From assembly GCA_013115135.1 (NCBI GenBank), contig JABANP010000942.1:1-11112 (forward strand): a DNA stretch of 11,112 nucleotides, in the 5' to 3' direction. The translations under genes and the position numbers were made by a program. The stretch is from Perkinsus olseni (Eukaryota > Perkinsozoa > Perkinsida > Perkinsidae). Below, in pieces: positions 1 through 7,177 of the stretch (its first letter is position 1; the number at the start of each line of letters is the position of its first letter). A model generated the notes under the pieces. That model was not told the DNA's origin. It made no database searches and saw only the letters and a program-made list of their open reading frames with translations.

Positions 1-316
1 TCGAGTTCTTCTTCGGAAAAGGATGACGTGTTGATTGACTTTTTGACGGGCAGGAAGCTTCGCGTATATTTTCGTTACATGTTGGAGAGCTGCCACCTAA
101 TCGAAGGAGTTGTCCCTTCCCCTGCCGTATATGAAGCATCTCACTACTCTATGATTCTCCACATGTTGAACGTTTGATTTGAATGTGTTGATTAGGCCGA
201 AGAGCGGTCACGCGGAGCCGAGGGCTAAAATGCCTGCCTTTCAAACTTTTCATTTTCTCTCCCGACCGGCGATTGCGACGGCCGTACGATTTGGATCATT
301 GAGTTCGGTTTCTGAA
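1..316 (+). repeat. Diverged copy of the array-unit spacer
   Basis: This stretch aligns by eye with 6929-7176, the sequence just downstream of unit A. Shared blocks include ACATGTTGG, TCGAA-GAGTTG, GAGCGG, the run CTCAAGCTCTTCCTTTTCTC against TTCAAACTTTTCATTTTCTC, and TACGATTTGGA-CAT followed by a pyrimidine-rich TTTCT. Identity is clearly lower than between units A and B, and about 70 bases near 130-200 have no partner. No gene is visible. The simplest reading is that this is the 3' flank of an older cassette copy lying upstream of the window. Confidence 0.65.
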
Positions 317-666
317 TATTCTCGGTCGTTTCGTGCCAATATTGCGGAGATTCTCTTGCGTTTGTGAACGTTTCGCTCCTTAACGGGGAATAGAGAGCAT
401 AACCGGTTGGAAGTGCTGCTGAGTTTCTTCTGCAGTTCTTGTTAGATGACGGGGCGACGCTCAGTTAAGCCAAAATAGAGGTGAACAGCGTCCACTCCCC
501 TGACGGTCGACTTTGCAATCTCCTATGGTGTCTACGAGACATAAGCTATTACGGTTCACCTCGTTCTTCGCGTCGCCCGTATTTGTCTCCTCTTCCACCG
601 ACGGGCATCCATACATTAATGGAGGAGGTCTCTGACAAAACCTAGGGTGATTCAAGCACTGCTTAC
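317..666. other. Intergenic, nothing recognised
   Basis: Only short open frames are found here, on both strands, with no recognisable motifs and no splice-consistent extension that I could find. Similarity to the 6929-8470 spacer fades out after about base 316. It probably holds upstream sequence of the gene starting at 788. Confidence 0.4.
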
Positions 667-757
667 GATCAGCATTGATGGCCGATGTGTTCATCGTCGT
701 CCCGACGCTTCCCTCAGCTCACTCATCTACTAACGCGTCTTCGTGTTACGTTTGCCA
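667..757 (+). promoter_or_regulatory. 91-bp conserved upstream module, copy 1
   Basis: This block differs from 5572-5662 at one base by eye (G at 750 against A at 5655) and from 9858-9948 at about three. It carries a perfect TACTAAC branch-point motif at 728-734, a pyrimidine-rich stretch, and an AG at 760-761, 26 bases before the ATG at 788. This suggests a splice acceptor, probably for a trans-spliced leader. Whether the rest of the block is promoter is inference. Confidence 0.6.
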
Positions 758-787
758 TTAGCGAAGTATATCCCCCCGCGGCTTGTT

Positions 788-2967
788 ATGCCTAAACTTC
801 AACCCAAGCAACCAACTCTCCGACCCTGTGATCTACTCGACACCGCCAAGCGTGTGGAGGTGGCTCCATCGCTGCATCGCACCACTGAGCTTCTCTCTCC
901 CGGTAATCCTCCCTAAATGCCAGCGCGCTCGCATAATGAGCATCCTGTCACGAGCCTCTCAATTGATGTGCAGATATCCGAGAAGTCGTCACACTCGATT
1001 GGCACGAGATCATAGGTCGAAGGGTGGTTGCCAAAGCATCTCATAAGGAGGGCCAAGTTCTGTGGAAAGTGACCATCGAAGATGCTCGCAAGAGATGAGT
1101 TTATCAGCTCAGGAGTCACCCTTGGTACGCTTCCCATCGGCCACCCCGGTTGATCGGAAGGTCTGTGTTCGGTGTCTCTCGACTGACCGAGCCACCTGTG
1201 GATGTCCAGTGACCTGGGTAGATTCTATCGACAGAGGCAGCCTCTCAGGGAAGGATTCACTCCTACTGTGCCACCTAGCTTCTCGGAATGACATGGGTCG
1301 TCTTGCAAAGGTGCCAAAAGCCGAAGCGCCGAGCCACTCAGACCAACTACTCGTCAGGTCTTGAATCTGTGGGCAGGGCCACTTACTGAGCATCACCGTT
1401 GTAGCGCTAAGGAGGCTGCCGCTGTGATACCGTCCGAGTTAGGATGGACAGTAGAAGTACTTCAATCATGCTGTAGAGTGCTGGATGGGAATGCTCATTA
1501 CGGCGCCGATGATAATGTGAGTTCACCGGACGCCAGCTTGGAGTCAGCGTTACTCGCTGCACTGGCCTGGAGGGGCCGAAGCGAACGATACAGACATTAG
1601 AGTCGCAGGAACGCAAGTTGTGCCACAACTGTCTCCTTCCAACTCTGGCAACCCCACTACGTCGTGCTGCTTGATAGCCGAGTATTCCTACTCATAGGGT
1701 GCCTCCAATGCGCCCGAGGTGGTTGGATGAGGTTCATCTGACAACCAACGGCCATCATGGGTGAAGCTGCGGTACTAGTCACGTGCCTCGTGAATGTATA
1801 ATATATTCACTCTGCCATAATGCCGGTTGTCGTTCCAGTTGACCGTCATCTAGAATTCTCTGTCAGACTCGAAACCTCTTCTTTGGAGCGTCACTTCTCG
1901 AGCACTCATGTAATCCCAACGCGTTCGTCTTCGTGCACGGCAGAGAGGCGTCCGTGATCGCGCAGGTGTGGCCTCTGCACTCGAGTATCGGCTCCCGGGC
2001 ACCCTCTCAGGTCCCGATATCTATCGGCGAACCCGTGTCAGTATCGTACATAGACCCCTTCGCCCCCGCTACGATCCGAAGGCAGTTGTTATCTGCCAAG
2101 TAAGTCTGGCCAATCCCAGCACTACGAGCTCCAGCGTCGTCATTCTGTCATTCGTCTCGAACGATCAATGCTGCTCACTGAGGGAGGCTCCCTGTGGACC
2201 ACTCGCAGGTTCTCCTTCCACTGTTACTGTCCTGTCTGTACCGACTCTGTCGATCGTGCGCGCGCCTTCCACTGTGACCTCTGCGGTGGAATGGTCTATG
2301 GGCGTTCCGACCGTAAGTCCATGCGTTGAGGTTATTCTGCATTACAGACGGCTCACCTTGGAGGCCCTCCAGTGGAGGGTACCTTCATTGCTGTGTAGGT
2401 GCTACTGGTTACACAAACTGTATGTCCTGTGGGGCCCAGCAGGACACCTCCGACTTAGCCCTGCTGGAGTCCTCCGCTGAAGAGATCCTTCTATCGGGAT
2501 CAGTGGAGCAGGAAGATTGGCAGAAACCTGCACGCATGGCTGATGGCAACTGGCTCCTTGCCAAAAGTGCGGCGCGAGAGATTCATAGGTGCGTCGTACC
2601 TCCCCCCACCGAGACAACAGCCTCATCATCATCATCATCGATTCCCAACCATTATTCATCACTCGCACTCCCACGGCTCTTCAGACTAACCCGCGAACAA
2701 CCAACTCGTTATGACGCTGATAACTCGGGGTTGATAATTGCACAAGCATCGGTCGTCCTCACCGCCCATCGGATATACTGGAGAAGAGAATACCCAGTTT
2801 ATGTCTGGAGTGCTGTCAAGCGTGCTGTGCTGTCCCTATGCCCAACCGCTGATGGTGATGTGTACATTGCTGCAGAGGTCAGAGATGGACCAGACAACAA
2901 CAGCTTCACTGAGCTTCTTGATACTTATCGTCGAATCAAGATTTTGCTTTTTGGTTGCCCATCTTGA
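788..2967 (+). CDS. SMYD-like SET-domain lysine methyltransferase, about ten exons
   Basis: Joining exons 788-902, 974-1068, 1113-1208, 1254-1310, 1358-1516, 1867-1965, 2011-2099, 2209-2312, 2348-2588 and 2685-2967 keeps one frame and gives about 445 residues. All introns are GT...AG; those at 2100 and 2313 start GTAAGT. Visible in order: SET N-part GRRVVA (53-58) and ESPLVRFP (71-78); a reduced MYND-like insert (Cys 88, 91, 99, 101); NAH (166-168); EHSCNPN (186-192); IGEPVSVSYID (212-222); a post-SET CYCPVC (242-247); more Cys pairs at 259/262, 286/287 and 296/299; then a less typical C-terminal half. This order is that of SMYD proteins, which transfer methyl groups from S-adenosylmethionine to lysine. 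The usual NHSC Asn is Glu here. Introns 1209-1253, 1966-2010 and 2589-2684 are multiples of three without stops, so their removal is uncertain, as is the 35-nt intron 2313-2347. The family call is firm; exact exons less so. Confidence 0.8.
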
Positions 2968-3551
2968 ACGAACTGTGCTTCCCACATCAAAGGTTTGACG
3001 TTAGGGACAGCGTCTACCTTCAGGGGTGCGAAGCTCCTTTGGGACCTAGTTCGCTCGAATTGAGGTTCGCGCCGAGTCGCAGAAGGCGGACTGCATAGCG
3101 CGCTCGCCAGGCCTGATGCCGATCGTCGGGGTGGGCGCATTTTAAGTACCCGAAAACGGGATCCCATATCCCATGCGTCGTTATAAGACGCTGACTGGCT
3201 CATATTGGGTGAATAGCACGACTCTTTGCTAAGTCCCAGTATCACATCAGACGGGAAGAGGGGTAGCAGAGCAGAATGACGGACCCACGGCTGTCCGCTT
3301 CCCCTACCGGCATGTACGGACTTTTTCTTCCGTCTAATGGTTACCTCCGCTGCTACCATCTTGTTCCCGATCCTGACTCAGATCTCGGTGTCGGTTCTGC
3401 GAACTGTGGCCAAGCCCGAGCAACGCGAGGTGATTGGAAGGACTGGGACTTCCACTTAACCTATCATCTCGCCGCCTTCTTTTAGATCGTTGCTGATGAT
3501 AGTCCGAAGTGCAGAGTTGATTATGCGGATAGTTACATATCCTTAGACAAA
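2968..3551. other. Intergenic, no supported gene
   Basis: A plus-strand frame at 3276-3485 (69 codons, ATG start) and a minus-strand frame at 2925-3359 overlap each other here. Neither shows a recognisable motif. A short inverted repeat, GCGTC-gttataa-GACGC, lies near 3175-3191. The stretch probably holds the 3' end of the SMYD-like gene and the upstream region of the gene at 3552. Confidence 0.35.
3536..3546 (+). promoter_or_regulatory. Candidate trans-splice acceptor
   Basis: The sequence ACATATCCTTAG ends in AG at 3545-3546, five bases before the ATG at 3552. No cis donor is evident upstream. It is weaker than the acceptors of the secreted-protein genes. Confidence 0.3.
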
Positions 3552-4139
3552 ATGTCTAGCGACGTCTATAGATTCCGCGCGAAGGTGAAGTCAAGTCCCT
3601 GGATGATGATCGAAGTCTTGTAATAATCAGTTGGAAATCCGCCGTCATCAGCACGGTGTGTATACGCCTGATCTTGTGGTCATGTTCAGGTTAGAGGACA
3701 AGGACGATGGGGAGGTGTATATTAAGTTCGTGAAGGAAAACTCCCTCTGGGTGTCCGATTCGGGAGTAGTTACGGGCGGGACGCAAGAAAAGACAGAGAA
3801 GATCGCTAGACTCAATCCTTTCGCTCACCTGGCCAAGACTATCAGGCAAGCATTCGAGGGTGGCATGAGCAAGAGTGAATGCGAAAGACTTATCCATGAC
3901 ATTGAAGTGACCCCTCCTGAGGAGTACAAGCCGAGAAGCGGTTGGATTGGAAGGTTCGTCCGCGACAAGATGGGCGAAGGAATGCAGCTATCCAAGAGTC
4001 ATGGGAAGGTATCAGGTTGATTGTGATGATGTTCGTGAAATGTTATTCATATTCTGTGTTGATGTGCTGTTGGCTGAAGGTATTGCTGCGTTTACTAAGT
4101 CCAATGAGATGTGCAATTATAAACTTGAGGGTAGAATAG
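3552..4139 (+). CDS. Protein of unknown function with short intron(s)
   Basis: Exon 1 (3552-3584) encodes MSSDVYRFRAK. A 46-nt GTGAAG...AATCAG intron (3585-3630) then joins it in frame to a long open stretch from 3631 that starts with a Leu codon, so no ATG is needed there. The product is hydrophilic, about 140 residues, with charged segments (RLEDKDDGEVYIKF; MSKSECERLIHDIE). Either it stops at 4020, or a 71-nt intron (4009-4079) carries it to the TAG at 4137-4139 with a short hydrophobic tail. A protein-like frame at 4000-4201 (VDCDDVREMLFIFCVDVLLAEG) could instead be the true 3' exon, reached by a join I could not identify, or a sign of frameshift decay. I recognise no family, signal peptide or catalytic motif. 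It ends close to the left edge of duplicated unit A. Confidence 0.45.
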
Positions 4140-4201
4140 CAAGCTGCTCTACTCCTGCCTCCGCTCTCTCCCATGGTGGAATAAAACTCAACATAGATTG
4201 A

Positions 4202-4395
4202 GTTACGCAAGACAGCAGAGTGTTCCTCTGCTGTTGTTGTTGAAAAAGGTCTCATAGGAGGCCCCACTAAGCCTTGATAATACAGCTTTATAATAATGAG
4301 AGTAGATGGTAGCAACTACTACTACTGAATATCCTAATAATAGGCGGATACTACTAAATATTAAACAAAATATGATGAAGTTGTTGGTATTATTA
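4202..4395 (-). other. 3' untranslated region of dehydrogenase A
   Basis: This AT-rich stretch after the dehydrogenase stop codon contains runs of TAT/TTA and CTACTA triplets on the plus strand and no supported gene. The plus-strand frame from 4306 into the dehydrogenase coding region is an antisense shadow. The same layout recurs at 8485-8678. Confidence 0.5.
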
Positions 4396-5376
4396 TTAAT
4401 GCGAGTCTGCTGCGTACTCCACACCCTTCTTCACGTCCTCCTTCACCTTCTCAACAGACTCGGCCATCCTCTTCTCTTCGAATGGGCTCAAGTTGTCAAT
4501 TCTTTGTACTCCTTCGATACCCTGAGGACCAAAGTTGGTAACCTGGGCGAAGAAGTCACAGCCTTGGTAAGGCCAGTTGACGTAGGCACAGGCCGAAGTG
4601 TGCTGTCCTCCTTTCAAGCCACGGATGACGACGTCAACCAACTCAGCAGCAGAGTAGGCCATAGACAGAGAGGCTGAACCTGCACCAGCGAGAGCATCGA
4701 CGACTTCAGTGACAGCAGTCTGGACGTGTTCATCCAAAGCCTCGATGGTCTTCTCATCCAACTTGACGTAAGGTGTAGCATGAGAGAAGAGAGCAAGAAT
4801 AGCACAGCCGCCGTGGCCACCGACGACTGGAACATCAACCTTCTCCACATCAAGCCCAGTAGCTTCTGCGTAGAAGGTTCGAGCACGAGTCACATCGAGA
4901 GTTGTGATGCCGAGGAGCTTCTTGCGGTCATAGACCCCGGCCTTCTTGTAGATCTCAGCAGTGAGAGGAACGAGTGAAGTCTCGGGATTCGACATGATGC
5001 ACATGATAGCATTCGGGGCATATTTAGCGCAAGTTGTTGCGATGTCACGCATGATACCGGCATCAACACCAAAGAGATCCTCGCGAGACATACCGGGTTT
5101 TTGAGCGATACCAGCACATACAACGATGACGCTGCTTCCAGTGACAGCCTCAGGGAGATGCTCCGGGTCCACGTATCCTCTCACCTTAGCGGGAGTGTTG
5201 ATATGAGAATTATCAGCAGCGATACCAGGGACGGGAATACGAGCCTGATGAACATCGTAAAGAGCCAACTCCGTGATCAGGGGGTTTATCTTCAACAACA
5301 TAGAAAGTGGCTTGCCAATGGCACCAGAAGCACCGATCAAAGTGACCTTCATATTATTATTACAAGATGATGACAT
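4396..5376 (-). CDS. Malate dehydrogenase family enzyme with a lactate-type Gln, copy A
   Basis: This intronless 326-residue protein belongs to the bacterial/mitochondrial-type NAD-dependent malate dehydrogenase family. That family interconverts malate and oxaloacetate. Visible: Rossmann loop GASGAIG (15-21), NAD-ribose Asp41, mobile-loop Arg98, Asn130 (SNP), the Asp161/Arg164 pair (TLDVTR), catalytic His188 (GGHGG), and GSASLSM (233-239). The first substrate-binding Arg of the family (RKPGM) is Gln92 here (AQKPGM, codon CAA at 5101-5103), the residue typical of lactate dehydrogenase. The five-residue loop insertion of apicomplexan lactate dehydrogenases is absent. No targeting peptide is evident, so a cytosolic site is likely. 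The ATG at 5376 adds eight residues before Met9, which matches the usual family start, so either could be used. It diverges from the secreted-protein gene across about 0.5 kb. Family is certain; substrate is not. Confidence 0.93.
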   Translation of the reverse strand: MSSSCNNNMKVTLIGASGAIGKPLSMLLKINPLITELALYDVHQARIPVPGIAADNSHINTPAKVRGYVDPEHLPEAVTGSSVIVVCAGIAQKPGMSREDLFGVDAGIMRDIATTCAKYAPNAIMCIMSNPETSLVPLTAEIYKKAGVYDRKKLLGITTLDVTRARTFYAEATGLDVEKVDVPVVGGHGGCAILALFSHATPYVKLDEKTIEALDEHVQTAVTEVVDALAGAGSASLSMAYSAAELVDVVIRGLKGGQHTSACAYVNWPYQGCDFFAQVTNFGPQGIEGVQRIDNLSPFEEKRMAESVEKVKEDVKKGVEYAADSH

Positions 5377-5407
5377 ATTAATAGTGAAAATTTAAGTTTG
5401 TCAAAAC

Positions 5408-5418
5408 CTACAGAAGAA
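5408..5418 (-). promoter_or_regulatory. Candidate trans-splice acceptor, dehydrogenase A
   Basis: On the minus strand TTCTTCTGTAG lies 31 bases before the ATG. It is pyrimidine-rich, ends in AG, and has no obvious partner donor, so leader trans-splicing is a good explanation. The same site is kept in unit B. Confidence 0.45.
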
Positions 5419-5571
5419 CGTCAATGAACTGCTGGTAGAAACAACAGAGGACAGACGAGCATTTGAACGATGAGTATGTGGTGCATAGCCTCGAGCTGTA
5501 AAGTAAATCTTCACCACACAAGATACTGATTGTCCCATCACTGTCACAAAATGTGATCAGTTATAGTTGAT

Positions 5572-5662
5572 GATCAGCATTGATGGCCGATGTGTTCATC
5601 GTCGTCCCGACGCTTCCCTCAGCTCACTCATCTACTAACGCGTCTTCGTGTTACATTTGCCA
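5572..5662 (+). promoter_or_regulatory. 91-bp conserved upstream module, copy 2
   Basis: It differs at one base from 667-757, including an identical TACTAAC (5633-5639). An AG follows at 5662-5663. Here the module lies about 210 bases before the start codon, not 31. The first AG could therefore be a leader acceptor followed by an untranslated-region intron (GTGTAC from 5671 to the AG at 5845-5846), or the module could act only at the DNA level. Confidence 0.6.
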
Positions 5663-5774
5663 GTTGCAAGGTGTACTAGGGGTATCACTCCGGTAGACAG
5701 CAACGTCACAAGATATCTTGTCTGTCTCCTTCGCGTCGACAAGCTAGGACGGTGTTACTCCTGTCATTCGCTCC

Positions 5775-5800
5775 ATCAACAACAACAGCAACAACAATAG
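5775..5800 (+). repeat. CAA/CAG microsatellite, short allele
   Basis: A short CAACAA-CAG tract in the upstream region of secreted-protein gene A. The matching tract in unit B (10073-10110) makes the whole interval 27 bases longer. It lies before the proximal splice acceptor, so it is probably removed from the mature message. Confidence 0.75.
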
Positions 5801-5825
5801 CTACTGAGAATTCAGGTTTTCGTTT

Positions 5826-5846
5826 TCTAACTTTTCACGTTTTCAG
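5826..5846 (+). promoter_or_regulatory. Candidate splice acceptor with branch point, secreted protein A
   Basis: TCTAAC at 5826-5831 resembles a branch point. It is followed by a pyrimidine-rich run ending TTTTCAG, AG at 5845-5846. The untranslated leader would then be 24 bases before the ATG at 5871. It fits trans-splicing of a spliced leader, or the end of an untranslated-region intron. Confidence 0.55.
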
Positions 5847-5870
5847 TAAAGTTGTTTTTAAAGTTGTCAA

Positions 5871-6791
5871 ATGCGTTCCTTCGTCGTTTCCCTATCAACC
5901 TTTGCTACCGCACTTTCCCTCGTGTCGGCCACTGAGGATCCGTGCTCTCAGATGTGCTCTGATGTGAGTGGATGTGCTAACTCAAAATACGGCTCTTACT
6001 GCAAGTCCTGGGAGACCCCAGCTGTTTGTTTTGGTTTAATCAAGAAGAGTGACGGTTCTATCTGCTTCGAGCCCACAGATCCTGGCTGTGCTGGTGAGCC
6101 TGTGGCATGCGGCGTCCAAACAACTATGGCGCCTGCTACTACAACTAAGCACACCAGTACTGCATTCATGAGCACCACTAAAGCGCCCATGACTACCACT
6201 ACCGGTGCTGAGACTTCCACTACCGGTGCTGAGACTTCCACTACCGGTGCTGAGACTACCACTACCAGTGCTGAGACTACCACTACCGGTGCTGAGACTA
6301 CCACTGCCGGTGCTAAGACTACCACTACCGGTGCTAAGACTACCACTACCGGTGCTAAGACTACCACTACCGGTGCTGAGACTACCACTACCGGTGCTGA
6401 GACGACTACCGGCGTCCAGACCGTCACCACTACCGTGCCTGTGAGTACTACTACGACAGTGAAGGTGACAACTACTGAATCTACGACAAGCGCGGCGACT
6501 ACAACTACTCAGGCGGCGGGTCTGAACGGTAAATACTGCGGTAACTTGTATGGCCAAGACTTCAGCGTTGACTTCGAATCTGGACGTGCTACTCTTAGTG
6601 TTCTCGGCCAAACTGCCGGATGCGACTACGAGGTAGATGGCACTGATATCGAGTTCTCCAACTACGACGCTATCCTCCAGAAGTTGATGGATATGTTCCA
6701 CATCAACAAAATCCAGGGTACAATTGTGAGCTCGACTGAGATTCACATCAAGGCCGGTATTCTTATTGACACAACTCTTACTCAGTGTTGA
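5871..6791 (+). CDS. Secreted Cys-rich protein with Thr-repeat stalk, copy A
   Basis: This 306-residue protein starts with a signal peptide (about 1-20, cleavage near LVSA/TEDP), so it enters the secretory pathway. Residues 25-80 form a compact domain with eight cysteines (25, 29, 35, 44, 53, 65, 73, 80), probably four disulphides. Residues 81-216 are Thr-rich and contain ten heptads of the TTTTGAE/TSTTGAE/TTTTGAK type (108-177), a likely O-glycosylated mucin-like spacer. The C-terminal 90 residues form a globular domain with Cys 223, 251 and 306. There is no hydrophobic C-terminal tail, so it is probably released or wall-associated, not membrane-anchored. I recognise no named family; it may be lineage-specific. 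It is transcribed away from the dehydrogenase gene. ATG 5871 is chosen because it starts the signal peptide directly after a good acceptor. Confidence 0.88.
   Translation: MRSFVVSLSTFATALSLVSATEDPCSQMCSDVSGCANSKYGSYCKSWETPAVCFGLIKKSDGSICFEPTDPGCAGEPVACGVQTTMAPATTTKHTSTAFMSTTKAPMTTTTGAETSTTGAETSTTGAETTTTSAETTTTGAETTTAGAKTTTTGAKTTTTGAKTTTTGAETTTTGAETTTGVQTVTTTVPVSTTTTVKVTTTESTTSAATTTTQAAGLNGKYCGNLYGQDFSVDFESGRATLSVLGQTAGCDYEVDGTDIEFSNYDAILQKLMDMFHINKIQGTIVSSTEIHIKAGILIDTTLTQC
6192..6401 (+). repeat. 21-bp coding minisatellite, ten units
   Basis: Ten tandem copies of a 21-base unit (ACTACCACTACCGGTGCTGAG and variants) encode heptads. Variant units (TCC for ACC, AAG for GAG, AGT for GGT) are grouped, as expected from local unit duplication. 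A partial unit follows to 6419. The matching array in unit B is only 81 bases. Confidence 0.95.
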
Positions 6792-6808
6792 ATTACACTG
6801 ATGCGGTG

Positions 6809-6846
6809 AATCGCCACTTTACAGGTTAGAAACTGAAGTGGCGATT
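6809..6846 (+). terminator. Conserved 3' hairpin, secreted protein A
   Basis: AATCGCCACTT (6809-6819) and AAGTGGCGATT (6836-6846) pair perfectly over 11 bases around a 16-base loop, 17 bases after the stop codon. It could be a 3'-end processing or message-stability element; a role as terminator is only a guess. Confidence 0.5.
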
Positions 6847-6928
6847 GCTGAAGATTTTTCCGTTTTTGATGTTCATTGTTGGCCTTATGTTACTTCTGAA
6901 GATTAGCGTTTGTCGTTGCGTTGTAATT

Positions 6929-7177
6929 TGAGCTCCTTCGGGAAGGATGGTGTGTTGGTGCACACGAAGATCGCGTAGATCTTCGTCACATGTTGGGGAG
7001 ATGTCCCGTCCTCGAAAGAGTTGCTCCTTGCTTTCTCGTGTACAGAGTGGCGTCTGAGGAACGGATCAGAGCGGGGGGCTAGAAGGCTTGCCTCTCAAGC
7101 TCTTCCTTTTCTCCTTCGAGCAGCACTAGGTAAAGGGCCCTTACGATTTGGACCATCGCGTTCCATTTCTACAGTAG
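6929..7177 (+). other. Spacer following unit A
   Basis: This spacer is related to 1-316. It contains a palindromic GAAGATCGCGTAGATCTTC near 6967-6985. No gene is supported; the open frame 7021-7212 lacks an ATG start and recognisable motifs. The TTCCATTTCTACAG run ending at 7174 is a strong candidate splice acceptor just before the ATG at 7178. Confidence 0.45.

Larger units (their letters stand above)
5377..5870. promoter_or_regulatory. Divergent promoter region, unit A
   Basis: This 494-base region lies between the starts of two divergent genes and must hold both promoters and both leader acceptors. It contains the 91-bp module, a TCACA-aaa-TGTGA inverted repeat at 5544-5556, two TGATCAG elements near 5554 and 5571, and a CAA/CAG tract. 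I cannot identify a TATA box with confidence. The region recurs nearly unchanged at 9663-10183. Confidence 0.6.
4185..6928. repeat. Tandem segmental duplication, unit A
   Basis: This unit is collinear with about 8471-11112. Both contain a minus-strand dehydrogenase gene, a divergent intergenic region and a plus-strand secreted-protein gene. By eye the dehydrogenase coding parts differ by about seven substitutions and one codon in 981 bases. Divergence is higher at the left edge (about 4185-4260), where short indels occur. The larger length differences are the two tandem repeats at 5775-5800 and 6192-6401. Beyond 6928 unit A continues into the spacer, and unit B leaves the window. Confidence 0.95.

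Noticed and set aside
667..757. The 91-bp block as an insertion-element end
   Set aside because: No target-site duplication, terminal inverted repeat or transposase is visible, and it sits at matching upstream positions of genes.
1968..2480. 170-codon plus-strand frame across the SMYD-like gene
   Set aside because: It lies in the wrong frame for the SET and post-SET motifs, which are in frames 1 and 2 here, and it crosses two strong splice donors.
2925..3359. 144-codon minus-strand frame
   Set aside because: No recognisable motif, Arg/Ser-rich as expected of a chance frame, and it overlaps the last SMYD-like exon.
3276..3485. 69-codon plus-strand frame with an ATG
   Set aside because: It reads plausibly but has no motif, no good acceptor before the ATG and no repeat elsewhere in the window; not enough to call a gene.
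4306..4677. 123-codon plus-strand frame, repeated at 8592-8963
   Set aside because: It runs antisense through the dehydrogenase 3' region and C-terminal codons; its conservation is explained by the duplication.
6192..6401. Regular repeats as a possible CRISPR array
   Set aside because: The units are contiguous, in frame and without spacers, and the setting is eukaryotic.
6205..6444. Plus-strand Leu-Pro-rich frame across the repeat
   Set aside because: It is another frame of the same 21-bp minisatellite, without independent start context or conservation.
6036..6746. Long minus-strand frame rich in Ser-Thr-Gly, with a second one (Val-Ser-Ala-Pro) at 5996-6430
   Set aside because: These are antisense shadows of the Thr-repeat coding array; a 21-base repeat without stops is open in several frames. 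The same shadows occur at 10309-10930.
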